A stretch of DNA of 64,000 nt, taken from NCBI RefSeq assembly GCF_016595675.1, contig NZ_JAENJH010000005.1, forward strand, positions 310,001-374,000, written 5' to 3'. The stretch is from Prauserella cavernicola. Its GTDB lineage: Bacteria; Actinomycetota; Actinomycetes; Mycobacteriales; Pseudonocardiaceae. Of the stretch, positions 45,706 through 53,592 are shown piece by piece. Both the position numbers and the translations under genes were made by a program. The notes beneath the pieces were generated by a model. It ran no database searches, was not told where the DNA came from, and worked only from the letters and a program-made list of their open reading frames with translations. Position 1 is the first letter of the stretch; each line of letters begins with the position of its first letter.

Positions 45706-46133
45706 TCTCGCGGCGCGCTCGGTGGCGCCGGCCAGCAGGTGGCCGCGCGCTGGCGGAACCATTCGTTCCACGGCGCGCCGGTCGTCCGGGGCCGGGCCGA
45801 GCGCTGGGGCGCCGGGAGAACCCTTGTCCCGTCACCACGTCGCGATGGACTCTCCGTGACTGGTCTCACCAGTGGGCGGTGCACCAGTAGGAGCGCCGGG
45901 GACCCCACCGGTTACAGTGATGCATCGAGTCGATCACGCCGGTGACACGCCGGAGATCACTCACCTGCCTTTCGCTCGATCGCAGAGTCGTTTAGGCTGA
46001 CGGAAATTTCGCGCTAAATCGATAAATCGCCCTGTTTCGCGGGGCCTGGTCGTTATTGCTGCACCGCCACGGTTTCGCGGCAGTCACCTCGCCCGCTGCG
46101 TTGCTGAGGGCTCGCACGCCGACTGGAGGCCGC
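45706..46133. other. Intergenic region upstream of a methyltransferase
   Basis: This 428-base stretch holds no convincing gene. Its right half (about 45960-46060) is AT-richer, with ATTTCGCGCTAAATCGATAAAT, and probably carries the promoter of the methyltransferase at 46134. I see no tRNA or riboswitch fold. Confidence 0.5.
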
Positions 46134-46856
46134 GTGACACACGACGAGCAGGGACAGGGCGCATTCAACGCCGCGACCGGCAGGAGCCTGGAAAGCGACA
46201 ACGGCAAGCCGCGTTACCTCGCCTACCAGCGCGAACTGATCCGACCGCACTGCGGCCGGTCACTGCTCGAGGTCGGTGCGGGCATCGGTGAGTTCGCGGA
46301 CGGCTTCACAGGTCTCGACCGCTACGTCGTGACGGATGTGGACCCCGAGGCGGTCCAGGGCATGAAGCAGCGCTTCGCCGACCGCCCCGAGGTCGAGGTC
46401 CAGCAGTTCGACATCGACGGTGCCGCCGTGCTGGAGCAGCCGGTGGAGACGCTGGTCGCGATCAACGTGCTGGAGCACATCGAGGACGACGTGGATGCGT
46501 TGCGGTGCCTGGCGAAGTCGGTCACCGACGGTGGCGACATCGTCCTGTTCGTACCCGGCTACCAGCAGCTGTACGGCGAGTTCGACCGCAAGGTCGGCCA
46601 CTTCCGCCGGTACACGCCCACGACCGTCACCGCCGCCGCCGAGCAGGCCGGGCTCACGGTCGAGGTGGCCCGGCCCGTGAACTTCCTCGGTGCGTTCGCC
46701 TGGTGGGCCGCGGTGCGCAAGGGCGGAGCGGGCGCGCCGAACCCCAAGCTCGTGGCCGCCTACGACCGCTTCGTGGTGCCGGTGACCAAGGCACTCGAGT
46801 CCAAGGTCAAGGTGCCGTTCGGCCAGTCGATCCTCTGCGTGGCCAGGAAGAACTAG
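46134..46856 (+). CDS. Class I SAM-dependent methyltransferase
   Basis: The 240-residue enzyme has SAM motif I LLEVGAGIGEFADGF, the acidic loop VVTDVDPEAV and the post-motif INVLEHIEDDVDAL, typical of UbiE-like small-molecule methyltransferases. TGGAGG five bases before GTG 46134 fixes the start, although the frame is open from 46056. It stands alone between two long intergenic regions, so context gives no substrate. Confidence 0.83.
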   Translation: MTHDEQGQGAFNAATGRSLESDNGKPRYLAYQRELIRPHCGRSLLEVGAGIGEFADGFTGLDRYVVTDVDPEAVQGMKQRFADRPEVEVQQFDIDGAAVLEQPVETLVAINVLEHIEDDVDALRCLAKSVTDGGDIVLFVPGYQQLYGEFDRKVGHFRRYTPTTVTAAAEQAGLTVEVARPVNFLGAFAWWAAVRKGGAGAPNPKLVAAYDRFVVPVTKALESKVKVPFGQSILCVARKN

Positions 46857-47115
46857 CTCTCGACCACGACCCGCCGCCGCCTCTCCGCCCGGCTCGGCCG
46901 GCGCCGGAGGGGTGCGCGGGCACGGTCCCGCTCTCGCCCCGATCGATCATCCACAGTAGACATCCTGGGGACGCCGCGATCTCTCGCTCGCCGGTGAGAC
47001 CGTTGCCGGTTGCCCCGATACAGCGCCCTCCCGTGGAGAATGCGCTGAAGTTTTCGAACACCCTGGCGTCGCGACGCGGCTCGGTCTAGAAAGTGGATGT
47101 GGGAGGGAGCTGGAC

Positions 47116-48444
47116 ATGGAGATCGTGGCTGTCGACACGCCGACTCTGGGCGACCGCAGTTACCTGGTGCACGACGGCGAGGTCGCCTTCGCCGTCGACC
47201 CGCAGCGCGACATCGACCGGATGCTCGCACTACTCGAGGACCGGGGTGTGCGCCTGACCCACGTCTTCGAGACCCACATCCACAACGACTACGTGACCGG
47301 CGGCTTCGCGCTGGCCAGGCTCACGGGGGCCGCCTACCACGTGAACGCGGCCGACCCGGTGTCCTTCGAGCGGGAGCCGATCGACGACGGTGACGTCGTG
47401 GAGGTGAGCCAGGCGCTGCGCGTGCGCGCGCTGGCCACCCCCGGCCACACGTTCACCCACCTGGCCTACGTCCTGGACTCCCCCGGCGAGGTGCCCGCGG
47501 TGTTCACGGGCGGCTCGCTGCTGTTCGGCTCCACCGGACGCCCCGACCTGCTCGGCCCCGCCCACACCGGTGAGCTCGTGCACGCGCAGTACTCCTCCGC
47601 GCGCCGGCTGGCCACGGAGCTGCCCGACGAGACCCGGGTCTTTCCCACCCACGGCTTCGGCAGCTTCTGCTCGGCGACGCCGACCTCGGGTGAGGAGTCC
47701 ACGATCGGCAGGGAGAAGCGGATCAACCCGGCACTGACCGAGGACCAGGAATCCTATGTGACCAGCCTGGTCGCCGGCCTCGACGTCTACCCCGCCTACT
47801 ACGCGCACATGGGAGCGGCCAACATCGCGGGCCCCGGCGCTCCCGACCTGAGCCCGCCGGAGCAGGCCGAGCCGGCTGAGCTGCGCAAGCGGATCGACGC
47901 GGGCGAGTGGGTGGTGGACCTGCGCCACCGCACCGCGTTCGCGGCCGGTCACGTCGCCGGGACGCTGAACTTCGGCATCGACGGCGGCTTCGCGACCTAC
48001 CTCGGCTGGCTGCTGCCGTGGGGCAGCCCGCTGACGCTGCTGGGCGACTCCCCCGAGCAGGTGGCGGAGGCGCAGCGCGAGCTGGTGCGGATCGGCATCG
48101 ACCGGCTGGCCGCGGCCGCCGCGGGCGACGTGCGCGACTGGGCGCCGGAGCTGCGCTCCTTCCCCACCGCGTCGTTCGCCGACCTCGCGCAGGTGCGCCA
48201 CCACCGCCCTGTGGTCGTGCTGGACGTGCGTCGCGGGTCGGAGTGGGCCGAGGGCCACCTCCACCACGCCGTGCACATCCCGCTGCACGAACTGCTCGAG
48301 CGCATGGCCGAGGTGCCCGACGGCGAGGTGTGGGTGCACTGCAAGTCCGGCTATCGCGCGGCGATCGCCGCGTCGCTGCTGGACGCCGCGGGGCGCAGGG
48401 TCGTGTCGGTCAACGACGACTACGACGCCCACGTGGCGGCCTGA
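47116..48444 (+). CDS. ETHE1-like metallohydrolase fused to two rhodanese domains
   Basis: This 442-residue protein joins a metallo-beta-lactamase-fold persulfide dioxygenase-like domain (residues 1-225; H54-I-H56-N-D58 and later THGFGSFC) to two rhodanese domains (about 255-350 and 360-440). The last rhodanese has the active-site loop HCKSGYR with Cys409; the first has no Cys at that position and is probably structural. Such fusions handle persulfide sulfur from H2S or thiosulfate. A GGGAGG ribosome site precedes ATG 47116. Confidence 0.87.
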   Translation: MEIVAVDTPTLGDRSYLVHDGEVAFAVDPQRDIDRMLALLEDRGVRLTHVFETHIHNDYVTGGFALARLTGAAYHVNAADPVSFEREPIDDGDVVEVSQALRVRALATPGHTFTHLAYVLDSPGEVPAVFTGGSLLFGSTGRPDLLGPAHTGELVHAQYSSARRLATELPDETRVFPTHGFGSFCSATPTSGEESTIGREKRINPALTEDQESYVTSLVAGLDVYPAYYAHMGAANIAGPGAPDLSPPEQAEPAELRKRIDAGEWVVDLRHRTAFAAGHVAGTLNFGIDGGFATYLGWLLPWGSPLTLLGDSPEQVAEAQRELVRIGIDRLAAAAAGDVRDWAPELRSFPTASFADLAQVRHHRPVVVLDVRRGSEWAEGHLHHAVHIPLHELLERMAEVPDGEVWVHCKSGYRAAIAASLLDAAGRRVVSVNDDYDAHVAA

Positions 48445-48457
48445 GCGCACTCGCAGC

Positions 48458-48754
48458 TCAGGTCGATTGCTCCGCGGTGCGCCGCTCGATGAACGAGTCG
48501 GGCGCCGACTCGGGCACCTCGGTGCGCAGGTCGGAGTCCCGCAGCACCTCGCGCGCCTGCGCCTCCGGGTCGGCACTGCCCGCCGCTTCCTCCTCGGGCA
48601 GCAGCTCGGCACGGGTGTCGGCCCTGTGCTCGACGTCGTTGCGCTCGTCGAAGACCTCGGGCCGGTCCAGGTCATGCTCCCGGCGGACCGCGCGCTCGTC
48701 CTGCGCGGAGAGCTCCGTCTCGCCGAGGTCCAGTGGTTCGTGATCGCGAGCCAT
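48458..48754 (-). CDS. Acidic hypothetical protein
   Basis: This 98-residue, strongly acidic and charged protein has no hydrophobic segment and is likely disordered (DERNDVEHRADTRAELLPEEE). I do not recognise the family; similar short acidic proteins of unknown role occur in related actinomycetes. It converges on the ETHE1-like gene 13 bp away and is divergent from the toxin-antitoxin pair. The ribosome site is weak, so the start is uncertain. Confidence 0.6.
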   Translation of the reverse strand: MARDHEPLDLGETELSAQDERAVRREHDLDRPEVFDERNDVEHRADTRAELLPEEEAAGSADPEAQAREVLRDSDLRTEVPESAPDSFIERRTAEQST

Positions 48755-48845
48755 TCTCGCGGCTACCCCAGCGCGCGAGCGGCTAACCGGCGCCGCTGGG
48801 CTCCGACCTTTGCCACCACGTTCCCACCCCGGGTAGCATCGAAGT

Positions 48846-49067
48846 ATGAAGATGAGTGTGAGCCTGCCCTCCGAGGACGTGGAGTTCCTCGACGACTACG
48901 CGCGCGAGCACGCCATCGGCTCCCGGTCGGCCGCACTGCACCGGGCCGTCGACCTGCTCCGCGCGGCCCAGCTCGGCGACGCCTACGCCGACGCGTGGGA
49001 CGAATGGGAGCAGACCGGCGAGGCCTCGGTCTGGGAACCCGCCACCGCCGACGGCCTGTCGCGTTGA
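48846..49067 (+). CDS. Ribbon-helix-helix antitoxin
   Basis: The 73-residue protein has an N-terminal ribbon-helix-helix fold (MSVSLPSEDVEFLDDYARE, then GSRSAALHRAVDLLRAA), a DNA-binding dimer module, and an acidic C-terminal tail that should wrap the toxin. It overlaps the downstream toxin gene by one base (TGATG). TAGCAT at 48834-48839, 6 bases from the ATG, suggests a leaderless message. The complex should repress its own promoter, as in MazEF-type modules. Confidence 0.82.
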   Translation: MKMSVSLPSEDVEFLDDYAREHAIGSRSAALHRAVDLLRAAQLGDAYADAWDEWEQTGEASVWEPATADGLSR

Positions 49068-49414
49068 TGCGCAGGGGAGACATCTACCTCGCCGACCTCG
49101 ACCCTGCGCGCGGCGCGGAGACCAACAAACGCAGGCCCGTGGTGATCGTGAGCAACGACGGGGCCAACGCCACCGCCGAGCGGCTGCGCCGCGGGGTCGT
49201 CACCGTCGTGCCGGTCACGTCCAACACGGCGCGCGTGTACCCGTTCCAGTTGCTGCTGCCCGAGGGCGAAGCCGGACTCGACCACGACTCCAAGGCACAG
49301 GCCGAACAGGTGCGCTCCATCGCCGTGCAGCGGCTCGGCGCGAAGCTCGGCCGCCTCAACCCGAGGCTGGTGCAGGCGCTCGACGACGCCTTGCGCCTGC
49401 ACCTCGGCCTCTGA
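49067..49414 (+). CDS. MazF/PemK-family mRNA interferase toxin
   Basis: This 115-residue toxin has the MazF fold: RRGDIYLADLDPARGAETNKRRPVVIVS with the conserved Arg and the GxE(T)-K-RPVVIVSND block, then TVVPVTSNTARVYPF. MazF-family proteins cut mRNA at short specific sequences. It follows its ribbon-helix-helix antitoxin with a one-base overlap. The recognition sequence cannot be inferred. Confidence 0.87.
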   Translation: MRRGDIYLADLDPARGAETNKRRPVVIVSNDGANATAERLRRGVVTVVPVTSNTARVYPFQLLLPEGEAGLDHDSKAQAEQVRSIAVQRLGAKLGRLNPRLVQALDDALRLHLGL

Positions 49415-49433
49415 GTACCCCTGACCGCGAGGG

Positions 49434-49748
49434 TCAGTGGAGGAACTTCAACCCGGCGACACCGGCGACGATCAGCACGAGACACGTGATCCGGGCCGTG
49501 GAGACGGGATCACCCATCGCCACCATGCCGTAGATGGCCGTGCCGATCGCACCGATGCCGACCCACACCGCGTAGCCCGTGCCGACGGGCACCGTGCGCA
49601 GCGCGTAGCCGAGACCGGCCATGCTGATGACGAGAGCAACGAGAAACACGATGCTGGGCACGAGCTTGGACAGCCCGCGCGACGCGCTGAGCGCCGCCGC
49701 CCACACGGTTTCGAACAAGCCGGACACAATGAGCGCGACCCACGCCAT
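49434..49748 (-). CDS. Small multidrug resistance (SMR) family transporter
   Basis: The 104-residue protein has four membrane helices and the SMR pattern MAWVALIVSGLFETVWAAAL with the essential Glu13, and WVGIGAIGTAIYGM. It is of the SugE/Gdx type, whose characterised members export guanidinium; some export quaternary ammonium compounds. I looked for a guanidine riboswitch upstream and did not find a convincing one. It converges on the toxin gene. Confidence 0.87.
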   Translation of the reverse strand: MAWVALIVSGLFETVWAAALSASRGLSKLVPSIVFLVALVISMAGLGYALRTVPVGTGYAVWVGIGAIGTAIYGMVAMGDPVSTARITCLVLIVAGVAGLKFLH

Positions 49749-49876
49749 GACGATCCTTTCGCAGTAATGCGTTGACAGCTACATCACTGCGTCGTCTTGG
49801 CATGACCGGGTACGACGCGCTCGTCCGGGACCGTGAACCACACGGCCGAGATCCACGCTAGCACGCACTACGCGCG

Positions 49877-50260
49877 CTACAACCGGAAAGCGGCGCAGGA
49901 CACCGCCACGTAGGAACGCTGCGGAGCGCGCCACGCCACCTCGGCCCAGCGGTTGTCGGTCACCTGCGCGCCGTTCGCGCCGACACAGCTGTAGACGCCG
50001 CCCTCGACGTAGGGGCCACAGGGCTGGTCCTTCGACGCGTGCGCGCACGTCGTGTAGTTGGCGCAGGTGAGCGTGATCAGGGCCGTCGAGGAGACGTCGG
50101 GGCCGGATCTGACGTTGAGCTTGCAGGCGTTCTGCCCGGACGCGTGCACGAGCGCCGGAGCGGGATCCGGTTCCGCCGCGCTGGCCGAGGGGCCTGCCAC
50201 CAGCAGACCGGCCAGCGCCGCGCAGACGACGAAAACGGGAGCACGAAAGGAAAAACGCAC
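49877..50260 (-). CDS. Secreted SH3-like domain protein
   Basis: This 127-residue protein has a signal peptide (VRFSFRAPVFVVCAALAGLL, cleaved near ASAAEP) and a cysteine-rich bacterial SH3-like domain beginning CKLNVRSGPDVSSTALITL and ending SYVAVSCAAFRL; six cysteines suggest disulfides outside the cell. Such domains bind peptidoglycan or metal. The start is GTG 50260, since GGAGG is 6 bases upstream, rather than the open ATG at 50314. It is a short free domain with no attached enzyme. Confidence 0.78.
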   Translation of the reverse strand: MRFSFRAPVFVVCAALAGLLVAGPSASAAEPDPAPALVHASGQNACKLNVRSGPDVSSTALITLTCANYTTCAHASKDQPCGPYVEGGVYSCVGANGAQVTDNRWAEVAWRAPQRSYVAVSCAAFRL

Positions 50261-50462
50261 GAAAGGCCTCCACAGCCGAACGATCAAGGACCTCACAGAG
50301 GGTATCGAAATCAAGACCCTCTGCGATCACACGATCAGGGGAGAGATCAGGGGGCCGGTACGCGGAATTGGACTACACCGCCGCCCCGTGAGGACGCGCA
50401 CTGAAAAACCCCTGTCGCGTCGTACTTTTCCACGCGCTCACCCGAGGACAAGACTGTCGGTT

Positions 50463-51242
50463 ATGGACTTCGACATCACCCGGCATGGCAACGGCGAACC
50501 AGTCGTGTTCGTGCACGGCGGCGGTGCGGCCGACGAGTTCCTGCCCCTGCTGCACGAACCGGCGCTCGAGCGGTTCCGGCTGATCTCCTACCGCCGCAGG
50601 GGATACGGCTACGCCGGCTACACCGGTCCGGTCTCCGTGGAGCAGCACGCCGCCGACTGCGCCGCGGTGCTCACCAAGGCGGGTGTGGACCGCGCACACG
50701 TGGTGGGCAAGTCCTTCGGAGCCCTCGTCGCGCTGCAGCTGGCCGCCGACGAGCCGAACCTCGTGCACAGCCTCACCCTGCTCGAGCCGACGCTGGCCGC
50801 GGTGCCGAGCGGGCCGCAGCTGCTGCGCGGGCTGGCTCCCGTCGCGCAGCTGTACCGCGACGGAGATCCCGGCGGCGCCGTGCACGCCTACCTCACCGCC
50901 GTGTGGGGCGTCGACTGGCGCGCCGAGTTCCACCGCGCCGTGCCGGGCGGGCCGAAACAGGCCGAGCGCGACGCGGCCGGCCTGTTCGAGTCCGACCTGC
51001 CGCAGCTGGCGTCGTGGGCGCTGCCGGCGGAGCTGTCGCAGCCGGTGCTGCACGTGCTCGGCACGCAGAGCAGCCCCGTCTTCGCCGAGGGCAGGGACCT
51101 GCTCGCCGCACGGCTGCCGCAGCTGGAGGTCGCCGTGCTGCCGGGACTCAACCACCTGCTGCAGCTCCGCGATCCCGCCCGCGTCGCGGCGGTCGTGGCG
51201 GGGTTCCTGCACCACCATCCGATGGAGGTCGCCGCGCGCTGA
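50463..51242 (+). CDS. Alpha/beta hydrolase
   Basis: The 259-residue protein has FVHGGGAADEF (oxyanion loop), a nucleophile elbow GKSFG with Ser84 and a C-terminal His in LPGLNHLLQL, so it is a serine hydrolase of the alpha/beta fold. The substrate is unknown; the lid region is short. It is bounded by the divergent SH3-like gene and by a palindromic terminator that overlaps its last codon. Confidence 0.85.
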   Translation: MDFDITRHGNGEPVVFVHGGGAADEFLPLLHEPALERFRLISYRRRGYGYAGYTGPVSVEQHAADCAAVLTKAGVDRAHVVGKSFGALVALQLAADEPNLVHSLTLLEPTLAAVPSGPQLLRGLAPVAQLYRDGDPGGAVHAYLTAVWGVDWRAEFHRAVPGGPKQAERDAAGLFESDLPQLASWALPAELSQPVLHVLGTQSSPVFAEGRDLLAARLPQLEVAVLPGLNHLLQLRDPARVAAVVAGFLHHHPMEVAAR

Positions 51243-51268
51243 GGGCCACCCCGGCCGGGGTGGCCCTC
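51241..51268. terminator. Bidirectional terminator palindrome
   Basis: A perfect 28-base palindrome (14-base arms, core CCCCGGCCGGGG) begins at the hydrolase stop codon and lies 17 bp before the DUF1269 stop. It can terminate both convergent genes. Confidence 0.8.
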
Positions 51269-51285
51269 AGGTACCTCGCGCGGAG

Positions 51286-51783
51286 CTACACGACCTCGGT
51301 CTCCGAGAACGCCTCGCGCAGCCGAACCTCCTGCTCGCTGGACAGGTTCGTCGAGATCAGCGTGGCGCCGCTGCCCTTGAACTCCTCCAGCACCTTGTCC
51401 ACCACCGCCTGCGACGACATCAGGAACAGCGCCGAGGTGCCCGGCGTGACGTTCTCGCGCACCTCTCGGATGAAGTCGTCGTCGATGCCGACATCGGTCA
51501 TCGCGCCGGTCGCCGCGCCCACGGCCGCGCCGACGGCCAGTCCGAGCAGCGGCACGAAGAAGAGCAGCCCGAACAGCAGGCCCCAGAAGCTTCCGCCGAG
51601 CGCCCCCATCCCGGCGAGGTGGTGGAGCTGTTTCGTCTTCGGCTTCTTCTGACCCTCTGGCCAGTAGACGTAGGCCGCGTCGTTGATCTGGATCAGCTGC
51701 TCCTTCTGCAGCCGCTCCAGTTTCGCCAGCGCGTCGGCGGCCCCGTCGGCCGAGTCGAACTTCCACACCGTGAAGGTGCCCAT
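51286..51783 (-). CDS. DUF1269 family membrane protein
   Basis: This 165-residue protein matches DUF1269: TVWKFDSADGAADALAKLE, KKPKTKQLHHLAGMGALGG, a glycine-rich hydrophobic hairpin (about 64-95) and TPGTSALFLMSSQAVVDKV. The family is uncharacterised and often found with stress genes. It is divergent from the DUF7144 gene at 51969, with the palindrome TCACCCG-GCG-CGGGCGA between them, so both may share control. Confidence 0.83.
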   Translation of the reverse strand: MGTFTVWKFDSADGAADALAKLERLQKEQLIQINDAAYVYWPEGQKKPKTKQLHHLAGMGALGGSFWGLLFGLLFFVPLLGLAVGAAVGAATGAMTDVGIDDDFIREVRENVTPGTSALFLMSSQAVVDKVLEEFKGSGATLISTNLSSEQEVRLREAFSETEVV

Positions 51784-51865
51784 TTCCCTGCCTCCTCGAA
51801 GTCCATCGGCCCGTCGCGTACCGGGCCCGCCACAGCACTGTCCTGGCCCGCGAGACAGGAGGGCA

Positions 51866-51882
51866 TCACCCGGCGCGGGCGA
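51866..51882. promoter_or_regulatory. TCACCCG-N3-CGGGYGA palindrome between DUF1269 and DUF7144 genes
   Basis: TCACCCG-GCG-CGGGCGA has 7-base arms with one mismatch and a 3-base centre. It lies 82 bp before the DUF1269 start and 86 bp before the DUF7144 start. A second dyad, TCATCC-N5-GGATGA, follows at about 51888. Confidence 0.55.
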
Positions 51883-51968
51883 CGTTCATCCTTCACGGAT
51901 GAGGTGTGGCCGGGCGCCGGCGTGACGATGAGAGTGCAAGCCGGCCGCCTCAGCAGAAGGAGAAGGCC

Positions 51969-52421
51969 ATGGCCGAATATTCGCACTCCGCACGGGACGC
52001 CACCCGCGACAGCTACACCACCGGCTGGAGCGGCTGGACCGGCTGGGTCATCTTCGCCGGAGTCATGCTGGTCCTGGTCGGATTCTTCCAGGCGATCGAG
52101 GGTCTCGTGGCGCTCTTCGACGACGGGTACTACCTGGTCGGTTCCAACGGCCTCGTCGTGGACGTCAACTACAACACCTGGGGCTGGGTGCACCTCGGCG
52201 TCGGCGTGGTGGCCGTGCTCACCGGGCTCGGGCTGATGACGGGCAACCGCCTGGCCCGTGTCGTCGGTGTGGTGCTCGCCGTGGGCAGCGCGGTGCTGAA
52301 CCTCGCCTTCATCGCGGCCTACCCGGTCTGGTCGACCGTGGTCATCGCCATCGACGTCGTGGTGATCTACGCGATCGTCGTGCACGGCAGGGAGCTGGAA
52401 CGCGACAAGGTCGGAGTCTGA
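51969..52421 (+). CDS. DUF7144 family four-helix membrane protein (module 1)
   Basis: The 150-residue protein has four membrane helices and the DUF7144 blocks GWVIFAGVMLVLVGFFQAIEG, cut here to GWVIFAGVML, then YYLVGSNGLV, TWGWVHLGVG and VVIYAIVVHG. The function is unknown. An AGAAGGAG ribosome site precedes the ATG. A close paralogue lies at 59984; both copies are accompanied by a small RYEFR-type protein gene. Its 3' side carries the dispersed palindrome at 52448. Confidence 0.83.
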   Translation: MAEYSHSARDATRDSYTTGWSGWTGWVIFAGVMLVLVGFFQAIEGLVALFDDGYYLVGSNGLVVDVNYNTWGWVHLGVGVVAVLTGLGLMTGNRLARVVGVVLAVGSAVLNLAFIAAYPVWSTVVIAIDVVVIYAIVVHGRELERDKVGV

Positions 52422-52447
52422 AGCCCCCAGAGGTTGCCCGACACACT

Positions 52448-52500
52448 GCGGTGAAGGGCACCTTTACTGCGTTGAACGCAGTAAAGGTGCCCTTCACCGC
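52448..52500. repeat. Dispersed palindromic repeat, copy 3 (perfect)
   Basis: Arms 52448-52473 and 52475-52500 are perfect 26-base reverse complements around one central G. The sequence matches the copies at 4208 and 4309, 48 kb away. Like them it lies between convergent genes, here the DUF7144 and RYEFR genes. Confidence 0.85.
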
Positions 52501-52510
52501 GGTTGGCGCG

Positions 52511-52717
52511 TCAGCCGGGTACGGGGCGCGCCGAGACCACCATGACGCCCAGTGCTTGTAGCTGGGCGAGGATTCCGTGCAGCTGCGCGTCGTCCACGAC
52601 GTCGCCGTCGATGATCGTCTGCGGCGGTTCCTCCGAGATCCGCATCCCCGGAAAGGCGCTCCTGCCCTCCTCGGAGAGCCTGCCCTCGACCCGGAACTCG
52701 TACCGCGTCCCCGCCAT
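52511..52717 (-). CDS. Small RYEFR-type protein (module 1)
   Basis: This 68-residue soluble protein starts GTRYEFRVEGRLSEEGRSAF, continues with PPQTIIDGDVVDDAQLHGIL and ends LQALGVMVVSARPVPG. I do not know a named family. It is paralogous to the protein at 60451 (shared RYEFRVxGRLS, an Ile/Val-rich strand and LQxLGxxxVSxxxVPG), and the pattern suggests a small alpha/beta fold. It faces its DUF7144 partner tail to tail. GGAG stands just before the ATG. Confidence 0.72.
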   Translation of the reverse strand: MAGTRYEFRVEGRLSEEGRSAFPGMRISEEPPQTIIDGDVVDDAQLHGILAQLQALGVMVVSARPVPG

Positions 52718-52751
52718 CGCTCCACCGTCGCTCCGCCGCACCGGCGAGCCA

Positions 52752-52804
52752 TCGCCCGGCGGGGGTGAGCCCGCCGGCGCACCCGGATCACCCCGGGCGG
52801 GTGA
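52752..52804. promoter_or_regulatory. Two TCRCCCG-N3-SGGGYGA palindromes
   Basis: TCGCCCG-GCG-GGGGTGA (52752-52768) and TCACCCC-GGG-CGGGTGA (52788-52804) share the 7-3-7 form, with centres 36 bp apart. They lie in the gap between the divergent RYEFR and potassium-channel genes. Paired copies also occur at 9859-9915. Confidence 0.5.
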
Positions 52805-52957
52805 CGACCCGTGCGGTGCCGCGATGTTTGCGTGTCGGTGCCGCCCGGTGCGAGGTGGAGGGCCGGAGCGGCGTTGCGGGGAGGGGGTGCCGGGTGCGGC
52901 GCAGCGATCGGGCGCCGCACCCGGTACGCGTGCCAGGCCGAAGCCACGGAGCAGCCG

Positions 52958-53557
52958 ATGAAGCAACGTCGGCCGGAGGCGGTCGCTCGAATCCGCCGGA
53001 TCGCGCTGGGACTGGCGCGGTCGATCGTGGCGGTGGCGCTGCTCATGACCGCGTACTACCTCGCTCCGCTCGACACGACGCCGGACGTGGGCACGTGGAT
53101 CGGCTTCGTCGCTGCACTCGGCGCGGTCGCGCTGATGTTCGCCGTCCAGGTTCGGGCCATCCTGGACTCCGACATGCCGCGACTCCGCGGGGTCGAGACC
53201 ATGCTGGTGGGGCTCGTCCTGCTGCTGTTGCTGTTCGCGGCCGCCTACACGGTGATGTCCAACGCCGATTCCGCGAACTTCGACGAGCCGCTGACGCGCA
53301 GCGATTCCCTGTACTTCACGGTGACGGTGTTCGCGACGGTCGGCTTCGGCGACATCGTGCCCGTCAGCGAAACCGCCAGGCTGATCACGACCGGCCAGAT
53401 GGTGGTGGGCCTGATCGCGCTGGGCCTGGTGGCGAAGATCGTGCTGAGCGCCGTGCAGCTCGCCGTGCAGCGCCGGGCGCACACCGACAAGAACGGGCAC
53501 GACAACGACGACACCGACGGGCACGGTGAGGACGGCGAACCCATCTCGGGTGGGTGA
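52958..53557 (+). CDS. Potassium channel family protein
   Basis: The 199-residue membrane protein has four predicted helices (about 20-40, 44-66, 77-98, 147-170) and a pore loop with the selectivity filter T127-V-G-F-G-D132, the TVGYGD motif with Phe for Tyr, a variant known in functional K+ channels. There is no RCK ligand domain; the C-terminal tail is His/Asp-rich and probably disordered. GGAG is 7 bases before ATG 52958. It shares an upstream region with the RYEFR gene. Confidence 0.87.
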   Translation: MKQRRPEAVARIRRIALGLARSIVAVALLMTAYYLAPLDTTPDVGTWIGFVAALGAVALMFAVQVRAILDSDMPRLRGVETMLVGLVLLLLLFAAAYTVMSNADSANFDEPLTRSDSLYFTVTVFATVGFGDIVPVSETARLITTGQMVVGLIALGLVAKIVLSAVQLAVQRRAHTDKNGHDNDDTDGHGEDGEPISGG

Positions 53558-53592
53558 GGGCGGCGCGTGCGCGGCCGCGTCACCATCCGGGC

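Noticed and set aside
49749-49876. Guanidine riboswitch upstream of the SMR transporter.
   Set aside because: I looked for the guanidine-I core and for paired ACGR loops of guanidine-II. Two ACGA strings occur but their flanks do not form the required stems.
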